64,000 nucleotides of DNA from Agelaius tricolor. Its lineage: Eukaryota; Chordata; Aves; Passeriformes; Icteridae. The stretch lies in assembly GCA_023055355.1 (NCBI GenBank), contig JALJCS010000010.1, forward strand, positions 22,025,001-22,089,000. Direction: 5' to 3'. Below are positions 1-11,708 of the stretch, piece by piece. The position numbers were made by a program, and so were the translations under genes. Every line of letters begins with the position of its first letter. The stretch's first letter is position 1. The notes beneath the pieces were generated by a model that worked only from the letters and a program-made list of their open reading frames with translations, was not told the DNA's origin and did not search any database.

Positions 1-8
1 AAATTTTT

Positions 9-445
9 CCCAAAGTCCAAGCCATCAAAAGGCATGGCATGTCATCAAGTGCCGGGACAAGCACCAAAGATTCCTCTCTTGGTGCCCATTGAAATCGCAC
101 CTTTCGGGAAGGGAAACGGAATCTTGCAAAAATGGATCCCCGCTGAAGGCCAAAAGAGAAAAGAAGGACTTAGAAACACGCTGGAAAGGAGATAGCATCA
201 AAGGAATTGCAATTGGAGGAGAAAAAAAAAAAATTTGGGAAATTTGGGCAATTTAGAGACTATAAGAAAATGGACCGGGATTCTCTCAGAGCAGTGCAAA
301 ACACCAAACCATGCCAAAACTAAGCTCACAGACGTTGCAAAAGCATGGGAAAAAGCAGAGGAGGAAGAAAAAACGTGGATGGGAAGCTATGAGGGACATG
401 GGATGGACACTTAAAAAAAACTGAAAAAAAAAGGAAAAAATTTTT
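9..445 (+). repeat. Rearranged 437-bp satellite unit at window edge
   Basis: This unit lacks 36 bp of the inverted repeat (tcgca at 95-99 joins directly to cctttcggg). It also lacks a further 332 bp: the cttgc at the end of the right arm is joined to the cttgc upstream of aaaaatggatcccc in half B. The 5-bp cttgc is shared by both parents, so microhomology or homologous exchange between halves explains the join. 805 minus 36 minus 332 gives the observed 437. The same two junctions recur exactly at 11272-11708. Confidence 0.92.
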
Positions 446-531
446 CCCAAAGTCCAAGCCATCAAAAGGCATGGCATGTCATCAAGTGCCGGGACAAGCA
501 CCAAAGATTCCTCTCTTGGTGCCCATTGAAA

Positions 532-602
532 TCGCAAGATTCCGTTTCCCTTCCCGAAAGGAAATTTCATTTCCTTTCGGGAAGGGAAACGGAATCTTGC
601 GA
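532..602. repeat. Perfect 34-bp inverted repeat with 3-nt loop (example copy)
   Basis: The left arm is 532-565, the loop ttc is 566-568 and the right arm 569-602. The arms are exact reverse complements. They are fairly GC-rich, with fccg/cggg blocks separated by A/T runs. The next base pair outward no longer matches. The same 71-bp palindrome occurs in 28 satellite units, for example near 1337, 8577, 16623 and 23848. In every full copy checked both arms are intact. It could extrude as a cruciform in DNA or form a 34-bp stem in a transcript of either strand. I see no resemblance to a known transposon terminus or miRNA. Confidence 0.95.
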
Positions 603-860
603 ATCCAAAAAGAAAGGCTAGAAAACACTCTGGAAAGGAGATAGGATCAAATGAAATGCAATTGAAAAAAAGCCCAAAAAACCCAGAAAATGGGGAGTTT
701 TAGTGTCTTCAAGAAATGGTCTGTGAGGAAAGGAGCTGCATTGCAAAGGACCAAACCATGCCAAAACTAAGCTCACAGACGTTGCAAAAGCAGGGGAAAA
801 AGTAGAGGAGCAAGACAAATCTTGGAGGGGAAGCTATGAGGGACATGGGATGGACACTTC

Positions 861-891
861 AAAAAAATTTAAAAAAAAAAAAAATTTTTTT
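861..891. repeat. A-tract/T-tract block closing half A
   Basis: Seven A, three T, fourteen A and then seven T lead into ccc. In most other copies the inner triplet is two T. The T-run varies by a few bases from copy to copy, as expected from slippage. Three copies (T at 4906, 15364 and 22605) have a T breaking the A-run. Phased A-tracts of this kind bend DNA and exclude nucleosomes. That role here is an inference. Confidence 0.85.
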
Positions 892-1250
892 CCCATATGC
901 TATCAAGTGCAGGAAGATGCAGCAAAGCTTGCAAAAATGGATCCCCGCTGAAGGCCAAAAGAGAAAAGAAGGACTTAGAAACACGCTGGAAAGGAGATAG
1001 CATCAAAGGAATTGCAATTGGAGGAGAAAAAAAAAAAATTTGGGAAATTTGGGCAATTTAGAGACTATAAGAAAATGGACCGGGATTCTCTCAGAGCAGT
1101 GCAAAACACCAAACCATGCCAAAACTAAGCTCACAGACGTTGCAAAAGCATGGGAAAAAGCAGAGGAGGAAGAAAAAACGTGGATGGGAAGCTATGAGGG
1201 ACATGGGATGGACACTTAAAAAAAACTGAAAAAAAAAGGAAAAAATTTTT
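892..1250 (+). repeat. Satellite half B monomer (~359 bp)
   Basis: Half B starts at the NdeI site catatg, then has the HindIII site (in caaagcttgc) and the BamHI site (in atggatcccc) within 60 bp. It shares with half A the block ctggaaaggagatag, the core accaaaccatgcc to cagacgttgc, and the tail ggaagctatgaggg to ggacactt. It lacks the inverted repeat. It ends in an A-run, ctg, another A-run, and gg followed by A/T. Variants in other copies are agag or aggg, gcagaagcat (3558, 5970, 22866), and an A-like gcagggg (14826, 19653). Confidence 0.87.
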
Positions 1251-4200
1251 CCCAAAGTCCAAGCCATCAAAAGGCATGGCATGTCATCAAGTGCCGGGAC
1301 AAGCACCAAAGATTCCTCTCTTGGTGCCCATTGAAATCGCAAGATTCCGTTTCCCTTCCCGAAAGGAAATTTCATTTCCTTTCGGGAAGGGAAACGGAAT
1401 CTTGCGAATCCAAAAAGAAAGGCTAGAAAACACTCTGGAAAGGAGATAGGATCAAATGAAATGCAATTGAAAAAAAGCCCAAAAAACCCAGAAAATGGGG
1501 AGTTTTAGTGTCTTCAAGAAATGGTCTGTGAGGAAAGGAGCTGCATTGCAAAGGACCAAACCATGCCAAAACTAAGCTCACAGACGTTGCAAAAGCAGGG
1601 GAAAAAGTAGAGGAGCAAGACAAATCTTGGAGGGGAAGCTATGAGGGACATGGGATGGACACTTCAAAAAAATTAAAAAAAAAAAAATTTTTTTTTCCCA
1701 TATGCTATCAAGTGCAGGAAGATGCAGCAAAGCTTGCAAAAATGGATCCCCGCTGAAGGCCAAAAGAGAAAAGAAGGACTTAGAAACACGCTGGAAAGGA
1801 GATAGCATCAAAGGAATTGCAATTGGAGGAGAAAAAAAAAAAAATTTGGGAAATTTGGGCAATTTAGAGACTATAAGAAAATGGACCGGGATTCTCTCAG
1901 AGCAGTGCAAAACACCAAACCATGCCAAAACTAAGCTCACAGACGTTGCAAAAGCATGGGAAAAAGCAGAGGAGGAAGAAAAAACGTGGATGGGAAGCTA
2001 TGAGGGACATGGGATGGACACTTAAAAAAAACTGAAAAAAAAAGGAAAAAATTTTTCCCAAAGTCCAAGCCATCAAAAGGCATGGCATGTCATCAAGTGC
2101 CGGGACAAGCACCAAAGATTCCTCTCTTGGTGCCCATTGAAATCGCAAGATTCCGTTTCCCTTCCCGAAAGGAAATTTCATTTCCTTTCGGGAAGGGAAA
2201 CGGAATCTTGCGAATCCAAAAAGAAAGGCTAGAAAACACTCTGGAAAGGAGATAGGATCAAATGAAATGCAATTGAAAAAAAGCCCAAAAAACCCAGAAA
2301 ATGGGGAGTTTTAGTGTCTTCAAGAAATGGTCTGTGAGGAAAGGAGCTGCATTGCAAAGGACCAAACCATGCCAAAACTAAGCTCACAGACGTTGCAAAA
2401 GCAGGGGAAAAAGTAGAGGAGCAAGACAAATCTTGGAGGGGAAGCTATGAGGGACATGGGATGGACACTTCAAAAAAATTAAAAAAAAAAAAAATTTTTT
2501 TCCCATATGCTATCAAGTGCAGGAAGATGCAGCAAAGCTTGCAAAAATGGATCCCCGCTGAAGGCCAAAAGGGAAAAGAAGGACTTAGAAACACGCTGGA
2601 AAGGAGATAGCATCAAAGGAATTGCAATTGGAGGAGAAAAAAAAAAAATTTGGGAAATTTGGGCAATTTAGAGACTATAAGAAAATGGACCGGGATTCTC
2701 TCAGAGCAGTGCAAAACACCAAACCATGCCAAAACTAAGCTCACAGACGTTGCAAAAGCATGGGAAAAAGCAGAGGAGGAAGAAAAAACGTGGATGGGAA
2801 GCTATGAGGGACATGGGATGGACACTTAAAAAAAACTGAAAAAAAAAGGAAAAAATTTTTCCCAAAGTCCAAGCCATCAAAAGGCATGGCATGTCATCAA
2901 GTGCCGGGACAAGCACCAAAGATTCCTCTCTTGGTGCCCATTGAAATCGCAAGATTCCGTTTCCCTTCCCGAAAGGAAATTTCATTTCCTTTCGGGAAGG
3001 GAAACGGAATCTTGCGAATCCAAAAAGAAAGGCTAGAAAACACTCTGGAAAGGAGATAGGATCAAATGAAATGCAATTGAAAAAAACCCCAAAAAACCCA
3101 GAAAATGGGGAGTTTTAGTGTCTTCAAGAAATGGTCTGTGAGGAAAGGAGCTGCATTGCAAAGGACCAAACCATGCCAAAACTAAGCTCACAGACGTTGC
3201 AAAAGCAGGGGAAAAAGTAGAGGAGCGAGACAAATCTTGGAGGGGAAGCTATGAGGGACATGGGATGGACACTTCAAAAAAATTAAAAAAAAAAAAATTT
3301 TTTTTCCCATATGCTATCAAGTGCAGGAAGATGCAGCAAAGCTTGCAAAAATGGATCCCCGCTGAAGGCCAAAAGGGAAAAGAAGGACTTAGAAACACGC
3401 TGGAAAGGAGATAGCATCAAAGGAATTGCAATTGGAGGAGAAAAAAAAAAAATTTGGGAAATTTGGGCAATTTAGAGACTATAAGAAAATGGACCGGGAT
3501 TCTCTCAGAGCAGTGCAAAACACCAAACCATGCCAAAACTAAGCTCACAGACGTTGCAGAAGCATGGGAAAAAGCAGAGGAGGAAGAAAAAACGTGGATG
3601 GGAAGCTATGAGGGACATGGGATGGACACTTAAAAAAAACTGAAAAAAAAAGGAAAAAATTTTTCCCAAAGTCCAAGCCATCAAAAGGCATGGCATGTCA
3701 TCAAGTGCCGGGACAAGCACCAAAGATTCCTCTCTTGGTGCCCATTGAAATCGCAAGATTCCGTTTCCCTTCCCGAAAGGAAATTTCATTTCCTTTCGGG
3801 AAGGGAAACGGAATCTTGCGAATCCAAAAAGAAAGGCTAGAAAACACTCTGGAAAGGAGATAGGATCAAATGAAATGCAATTGAAAAAAAGCCCAAAAAA
3901 CCCAGAAAATGGGGAGTTTTAGTGTCTTCAAGAAATGGTCTGTGAGGAAAGGAGCTGCATTGCAAAGGACCAAACCATGCCAAAACTAAGCTCACAGACG
4001 TTGCAAAAGCAGGGGAAAAAGTAGAGGAGCGAGACAAATCTTGGAGGGGAAGCTATGAGGGACATGGGATGGACACTTCAAAAAAATTAAAAAAAAAAAA
4101 AATTTTTTTTCCCATATGCTATCAAGTGCAGGAAGATGCAGCAAAGCTTGCAAAAATGGATCCCCGCTGAAGGCCAAAAGGGAAAAGAAGGACTTAGAAA

Positions 4201-7200
4201 CACGCTGGAAAGGAGATAGCATCAAAGGAATTGCAATTGGAGGAGAAAAAAAAAAAATTTGGGAAATTTGGGCAATTTAGAGACTATAAGAAAATGGACC
4301 GGGATTCTCTCAGAGCAGTGCAAAACACCAAACCATGCCAAAACTAAGCTCACAGACGTTGCAAAAGCATGGGAAAAAGCAGAGGAGGAAGAAAAAACGT
4401 GGATGGGAAGCTATGAGGGACATGGGATGGACACTTAAAAAAAAACTGAAAAAAAAAGGAAAAAATTTTTCCCAAAGTCCAAGCCATCAAAAGGCATGGC
4501 ATGTCATCAAGTGCCGGGACAAGCACCAAAGATTCCTCTCTTGGTGCCCATTGAAATCGCAAGATTCCGTTTCCCTTCCCGAAAGGAAATTTCATTTCCT
4601 TTCGGGAAGGGAAACGGAATCTTGCGAATCCAAAAAGAAAGGCTAGAAAACACTCTGGAAAGGAGATAGGATCAAATGAAATGCAATTGAAAAAAAGCCC
4701 AAAAAACCCAGAAAATGGGGAGTTTTAGTGTCTTCAAGAAATGGTCTGTGAGGAAAGGAGCTGCATTGCAAAGGACCAAACCATGCCAAAACTAAGCTCA
4801 CAGACGTTGCAAAAGCAGGGGAAAAAGTAGAGGAGCAAGACAAATCTTGGAGGGGAAGCTATGAGGGACATGGGATGGACACTTCAAAAAAATTAAAAAA
4901 AAAAATAATTTTTTTCCCATATGCTATCAAGTGCAGGAAGATGCAGCAAAGCTTGCAAAAATGGATCCCCGCTGAAGGCCAAAAGGGAAAAGAAGGACTT
5001 AGAAACACGCTGGAAAGGAGATAGCATCAAAGGAATTGCAATTGGAGGAGAAAAAAAAAAAATTTGGGAAATTTGGGCAATTTAGAGACTATAAGAAAAT
5101 GGACCGGGATTCTCTCAGAGCAGTGCAAAACACCAAACCATGCCAAAACTAAGCTCACAGACGTTGCAAAAGCATGGGAAAAAGCAGAGGAGGAAGAAAA
5201 AACGTGGATGGGAAGCTATGAGGGACATGGGATGGACACTTAAAAAAAACTGAAAAAAAAAGGAAAAAATTTTTCCCAAAGTCCAAGCCATCAAAAGGCA
5301 TGGCATGTCATCAAGTGCCGGGACAAGCACCAAAGATTCCTCTCTTGGTGCCCATTGAAATCGCAAGATTCCGTTTCCCTTCCCGAAAGGAAATTTCATT
5401 TCCTTTCGGGAAGGGAAACGGAATCTTGCGAATCCAAAAAGAAAGGCTAGAAAACACTCTGGAAAGGAGATAGGATCAAATGAAATGCAATTGAAAAAAA
5501 GCCCAAAAAACCCAGAAAATGGGGAGTTTTAGTGTCTTCAAGAAATGGTCTGTGAGGAAAGGAGCTGCATTGCAAAGGACCAAACCATGCCAAAACTAAG
5601 CTCACAGACGTTGCAAAAGCAGGGGAAAAAGTAGAGGAGCGAGACAAATCTTGGAGGGGAAGCTATGAGGGACATGGGATGGACACTTCAAAAAAATTAA
5701 AAAAAAAAAAATTTTTTTTCCCATATGCTATCAAGTGCAGGAAGATGCAGCAAAGCTTGCAAAAATGGATCCCCGCTGAAGGCCAAAAGGGAAAAGAAGG
5801 ACTTAGAAACACGCTGGAAAGGAGATAGCATCAAAGGAATTGCAATTGGAGGAGAAAAAAAAAAAATTTGGGAAATTTGGGCAATTTAGAGACTATAAGA
5901 AAATGGACCGGGATTCTCTCAGAGCAGTGCAAAACACCAAACCATGCCAAAACTAAGCTCACAGACGTTGCAGAAGCATGGGAAAAAGCAGAGGAGGAAG
6001 AAAAAACGTGGATGGGAAGCTATGAGGGACATGGGATGGACACTTAAAAAAAACTGAAAAAAAAAGGAAAAAATTTTTCCCAAAGTCCAAGCCATCAAAA
6101 GGCATGGCATGTCATCAAGTGCCGGGACAAGCACCAAAGATTCCTCTCTTGGTGCCCATTGAAATCGCAAGATTCCGTTTCCCTTCCCGAAAGGAAATTT
6201 CATTTCCTTTCGGGAAGGGAAACGGAATCTTGCGAATCCAAAAAGAAAGGCTAGAAAACACTCTGGAAAGGAGATAGGATCAAATGAAATGCAATTGAAA
6301 AAAACCCCAAAAAACCCAGAAAATGGGGAGTTTTAGTGTCTTCAAGAAATGGTCTGTGAGGAAAGGAGCTGCATTGCAAAGGACCAAACCATGCCAAAAC
6401 TAAGCTCACAGACGTTGCAAAAGCAGGGGAAAAAGTAGAGGAGCAAGACAAATCTTGGAGGGGAAGCTATGAGGGACATGGGATGGACACTTCAAAAAAA
6501 TTAAAAAAAAAAAAAATTTTTTTTCCCATATGCTATCAAGTGCAGGAAGATGCAGCAAAGCTTGCAAAAATGGATCCCCGCTGAAGGCCAAAAGGGAAAA
6601 GAAGGACTTAGAAACACGCTGGAAAGGAGATAGCATCAAAGGAATTGCAATTGGAGGAGAAAAAAAAAAAATTTGGGAAATTTGGGCAATTTAGAGACTA
6701 TAAGAAAATGGACCGGGATTCTCTCAGAGCAGTGCAAAACACCAAACCATGCCAAAACTAAGCTCACAGACGTTGCAAAAGCATGGGAAAAAGCAGAGGA
6801 GGAAGAAAAAACGTGGATGGGAAGCTATGAGGGACATGGGATGGACACTTAAAAAAAACTGAAAAAAAAAGGAAAAAATTTTTCCCAAAGTCCAAGCCAT
6901 CAAAAGGCATGGCATGTCATCAAGTGCCGGGACAAGCACCAAAGATTCCTCTCTTGGTGCCCATTGAAATCGCAAGATTCCGTTTCCCTTCCCGAAAGGA
7001 AATTTCATTTCCTTTCGGGAAGGGAAACGGAATCTTGCGAATCCAAAAAGAAAGGCTAGAAAACACTCTGGAAAGGAGATAGGATCAAATGAAATGCAAT
7101 TGAAAAAAAGCCCAAAAAACCCAGAAAATGGGGAGTTTTAGTGTCTTCAAGAAATGGTCTGTGAGGAAAGGAGCTGCATTGCAAAGGACCAAACCATGCC

Positions 7201-10102
7201 AAAACTAAGCTCACAGACGTTGCAAAAGCAGGGGAAAAAGTAGAGGAGCAAGACAAATCTTGGAGGGGAAGCTATGAGGGACATGGGATGGACACTTCAA
7301 AAAAATTAAAAAAAAAAAAAATTTTTTTTCCCATATGCTATCAAGTGCAGGAAGATGCAGCAAAGCTTGCAAAAATGGATCCCCGCTGAAGGCCAAAAGG
7401 GAAAAGAAGGACTTAGAAACACGCTGGAAAGGAGATAGCATCAAAGGAATTGCAATTGGAGGAGAAAAAAAAAAAATTTGGGAAATTTGGGCAATTTAGA
7501 GACTATAAGAAAATGGACCGGGATTCTCTCAGAGCAGTGCAAAACACCAAACCATGCCAAAACTAAGCTCACAGACGTTGCAAAAGCATGGGAAAAAGCA
7601 GAGGAGGAAGAAAAAATGTGGATGGGAAGCTATGAGGGACATGGGATGGACACTTAAAAAAAACGGAAAAAAAAAGGAAAAAATTTTTCCCAAAGTCCAA
7701 GCCATCAAAAGGCATGGCATGTCATCAAGTGCCGGGACAAGCACCAAAGATTCCTCTCTTGGTGCCCATTGAAATCGCAAGATTCCGTTTCCCTTCCCGA
7801 AAGGAAATTTCATTTCCTTTCGGGAAGGGAAACGGAATCTTGCGAATCCAAAAAGAAAGGCTAGAAAACACTCTGGAAAGGAGATAGGATCAAATGAAAT
7901 GCAATTGAAAAAAAGCCCAAAAAACCCAGAAAATGGGGAGTTTTAGTGTCTTCAAGAAATGGTCTGTGAGGAAAGGAGCTGCATTGCAAAGGACCAAACC
8001 ATGCCAAAACTAAGCTCACAGACGTTGCAAAAGCAGGGGAAAAAGTAGAGGAGCAAGACAAATCTTGGAGGGGAAGCTATGAGGGACATGGGATGGACAC
8101 TTCAAAAAAATTAAAAAAAAAAAAAAATTTTTTTCCCATATGCTATCAAGTGCAGGAAGATGCAGCAAAGCTTGCAAAAATGGATCCCCGCTGAAGGCCA
8201 AAAGGGAAAAGAAGGACTTAGAAACACGCTGGAAAGGAGATAGCATCAAAGGAATTGCAATTGGAGGAGAAAAAAAAAAAATTTGGGAAATTTGGGCAAT
8301 TTAGAGACTATAAGAAAATGGACCGGGATTCTCTCAGAGCAGTGCAAAACACCAAACCATGCCAAAACTAAGCTCACAGACGTTGCAAAAGCATGGGAAA
8401 AAGCAGAGGAGGAAGAAAAAACGTGGATGGGAAGCTATGAGGGACATGGGATGGACACTTAAAAAAAACTGAAAAAAAAAGGAAAAAATTTTTCCCAAAG
8501 TCCAAGCCATCAAAAGGCATGGCATGTCATCAAGTGCCGGGACAAGCACCAAAGATTCCTCTCTTGGTGCCCATTGAAATCGCAAGATTCCGTTTCCCTT
8601 CCCGAAAGGAAATTTCATTTCCTTTCGGGAAGGGAAACGGAATCTTGCGAATCCAAAAAGAAAGGCTAGAAAACACTCTGGAAAGGAGATAGGATCAAAT
8701 GAAATGCAATTGAAAAAAAGCCCAAAAAACCCAGAAAATGGGGAGTTTTAGTGTCTTCAAGAAATGGTCTGTGAGGAAAGGAGCTGCATTGCAAAGGACC
8801 AAACCATGCCAAAACTAAGCTCACAGACGTTGCAAAAGCAGGGGAAAAAGTAGAGGAGCAAGACAAATCTTGGAGGGGAAGCTATGAGGGACATGGGATG
8901 GACACTTCAAAAAAATTAAAAAAAAAAAAAATTTTTTTTCCCATATGCTATCAAGTGCAGGAAGATGCAGCAAAGCTTGCAAAAATGGATCCCCGCTGAA
9001 GGCCAAAAGGGAAAAGAAGGACTTAGAAACACGCTGGAAAGGAGATAGCATCAAAGGAATTGCAATTGGAGGAGAAAAAAAAAAAATTTGGGAAATTTGG
9101 GCAATTTAGAGACTATAAGAAAATGGACCGGGATTCTCTCAGAGCAGTGCAAAACACCAAACCATGCCAAAACTAAGCTCACAGACGTTGCAAAAGCATG
9201 GGAAAAAGCAGAGGAGGAAGAAAAAACGTGGATGGGAAGCTATGAGGGACATGGGATGGACACTTAAAAAAAACTGAAAAAAAAAGGAAAAAATTTTTCC
9301 CAAAGTCCAAGCCATCAAAAGGCATGGCATGTCATCAAGTGCCGGGACAAGCACCAAAGATTCCTCTCTTGGTGCCCATTGAAATCGCAAGATTCCGTTT
9401 CCCTTCCCGAAAGGAAATTTCATTTCCTTTCGGGAAGGGAAACGGAATCTTGCGAATCCAAAAAGAAAGGCTAGAAAACACTCTGGAAAGGAGATAGGAT
9501 CAAATGAAATGCAATTGAAAAAAACCCCAAAAAACCCAGAAAATGGGGAGTTTTAGTGTCTTCAAGAAATGGTCTGTGAGGAAAGGAGCTGCATTGCAAA
9601 GGACCAAACCATGCCAAAACTAAGCTCACAGACGTTGCAAAAGCAGGGGAAAAAGTAGAGGAGCGAGACAAATCTTGGAGGGGAAGCTATGAGGGACATG
9701 GGATGGACACTTCAAAAAAATTAAAAAAAAAAAAATTTTTTTTCCCATATGCTATCAAGTGCAGGAAGATGCAGCAAAGCTTGCAAAAATGGATCCCCGC
9801 TGAAGGCCAAAAGGGAAAAGAAGGACTTAGAAACACGCTGGAAAGGAGATAGCATCAAAGGAATTGCAATTGGAGGAGAAAAAAAAAAAATTTGGGAAAT
9901 TTGGGCAATTTAGAGACTATAAGAAAATGGACCGGGATTCTCTCAGAGCAGTGCAAAACACCAAACCATGCCAAAACTAAGCTCACAGACGTTGCAAAAG
10001 CATGGGAAAAAGCAGAGGAGGAAGAAAAAACGTGGATGGGAAGCTATGAGGGACATGGGATGGACACTTAAAAAAAACTGAAAAAAAAAGGAAAAAATTT
10101 TT

Positions 10103-10871
10103 CCCAAAGTCCAAGCCATCAAAAGGCATGGCATGTCATCAAGTGCCGGGACAAGCACCAAAGATTCCTCTCTTGGTGCCCATTGAAATCGCACCTTTCG
10201 GGAAGGGAAACGGAATCTTGCGAATCCAAAAAGAAAGGCTAGAAAACACTCTGGAAAGGAGATAGGATCAAATGAAATGCAATTGAAAAAAAGCCCAAAA
10301 AACCCAGAAAATGGGGAGTTTTAGTGTCTTCAAGAAATGGTCTGTGAGGAAAGGAGCTGCATTGCAAAGGACCAAACCATGCCAAAACTAAGCTCACAGA
10401 CGTTGCAAAAGCAGGGGAAAAAGTAGAGGAGCAAGACAAATCTTGGAGGGGAAGATATGAGGGATATGGGATGGACACTTCAAAAAAATTAAAAAAAAAA
10501 AAAATTTTTTTCCCATATGCTATCAAGTGCAGGAAGATGCAGCAAAGCTTGCAAAAATGGATCCCCGCTGAAGGCCAAAAGGGAAAAGAAGGACTTAGAA
10601 ACACGCTGGAAAGGAGATAGCATCAAAGGAATTGCAATTGGAGGAGAAAAAAAAAAAAATTTGGGAAATTTGGGCAATTTAGAGACTATAAGAAAATGGA
10701 CCGGGATTCTCTCAGAGCAGTGCAAAACACCAAACCATGCCAAAACTAAGCTCACAGACGTTGCAAAAGCATGGGAAAAAGCAGAGGAGGAAGAAAAAAC
10801 GTGGATGGGAAGCTATGAGGGACATGGGATGGACACTTAAAAAAAACTGAAAAAATAAGGAAAAAATTTTT
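10103..10871 (+). repeat. Satellite unit with collapsed inverted repeat (769 bp)
   Basis: This is a normal A+B unit except that 36 bp (most of the left arm, the loop and four bases of the right arm) is absent at 10193/10194. The length of 769 equals 805 minus 36. Half A also carries the rarer gaagatatgagggatatg variant, which recurs in the unit at 13319. Confidence 0.92.
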
Positions 10872-11271
10872 CCCAAAGTCCAAGCCATCAAAAGGCATGG
10901 CATGTCATCAAGTGCCGGGACAAGCACCAAAGATTCCTCTCTTGGTGCCCATTGAAATCGCACCTTTCGGGAAGGGAAACGGAATCTTGCGAATCCAAAA
11001 AGAAAGGCTAGAAAACACTCTGGAAAGGAGATAGGATCAAATGAAATGCAATTGAAAAAAAGCCCAAAAAACCCAGAAAATGGGGAGTTTTAGTGTCTTC
11101 AAGAAATGGTCTGTGAGGAAAGGAGCTGCATTGCAAAGGACCAAACCATGCCAAAACTAAGCTCACAGACGTTGCAAAAGCAGGGGAAAAAGTAGAGGAG
11201 TAAGTAGGGAAGCTATGAGGGACATGGGATGGACACTTAAAAAAAACTGAAAAAAAAAGGAAAAAATTTTT
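10872..11271 (+). repeat. Satellite unit with two deletions (400 bp)
   Basis: The same 36-bp collapse is present at 10962/10963. In addition, gtagaggag of half A is joined to gggaagctatg of half B with six extra bases (taagta) at the junction near 11201-11206. About 375 bp is lost there. The net length of 400 bp fits. The tail has the half-B ending (taaaaaaaactg), which confirms the A-to-B jump. The filler bases suggest end joining rather than homologous exchange. Confidence 0.9.
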
Positions 11272-11708
11272 CCCAAAGTCCAAGCCATCAAAAGGCATGG
11301 CATGTCATCAAGTGCCGGGACAAGCACCAAAGATTCCTCTCTTGGTGCCCATTGAAATCGCACCTTTCGGGAAGGGAAACGGAATCTTGCAAAAATGGAT
11401 CCCCGCTGAAGGCCAAAAGAGAAAAGAAGGACTTAGAAACACGCTGGAAAGGAGATAGCATCAAAGGAATTGCAATTGGAGGAGAAAAAAAAAAAATTTG
11501 GGAAATTTGGGCAATTTAGAGACTATAAGAAAATGGACCGGGATTCTCTCAGAGCAGTGCAAAACACCAAACCATGCCAAAACTAAGCTCACAGACGTTG
11601 CAAAAGCATGGGAAAAAGCAGAGGAGGAAGAAAAAACGTGGATGGGAAGCTATGAGGGACATGGGATGGACACTTAAAAAAAACTGAAAAAAAAAGGAAA
11701 AAATTTTT
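11272..11708 (+). repeat. Rearranged 437-bp satellite unit, second copy
   Basis: Both junctions (the 36-bp collapse near 11362/11363 and the cttgc A/B join near 11391-11395) match the unit at 9-445. The downstream half B also carries the same agagaaaag variant. The two copies lie 11263 bp apart, close to 14 unit lengths. A shared origin is much more likely than two identical events. Confidence 0.92.

Larger units (their letters stand above)
446..891 (+). repeat. Satellite half A monomer (~446 bp)
   Basis: Half A carries the hairpin at 532-602, the motif block around ctggaaaggagatagg at 636-652, the core accaaaccatgcc to cagacgttgc at 749-785, and ends in an A/T tract. Relative to half B it has extra sequence at its 5' side, including the inverted repeat. 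Across the array it is where most diagnostic variants sit: gccc versus cccc, gagcaag versus gagcgag, and the gaagatatgagggatatg version seen only near 10453 and 13705. Confidence 0.88.
446..1250 (+). repeat. Representative 805-bp satellite unit (A+B dimer)
   Basis: This is the first complete unit. Half A (446-891) and half B (892-1250) share a common design. Both open with a T-run followed by tttccc and a variable section containing tcaagtgc. Both then have ctggaaaggagatag, a near-identical core running from accaaaccatgcc to cagacgttgca, and a closing block from ggaagctatgag to ggatggacactt. The unit is therefore an ancient duplication of a monomer of roughly 350-370 bp, in which half A also carries the inverted repeat. 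Half B has an A-run followed by tttgggaaatttgggc, and half A has an A/T tract at its end. No conserved coding frame is evident. Confidence 0.93.

Noticed and set aside
570..602. CENP-B-box-like motif in the hairpin arm (tttcgggaagggaaacgg)
   Set aside because: It has TTCG and a later ACGG, but the spacing and the required A and CGGG positions of the CENP-B box are not met on either strand.
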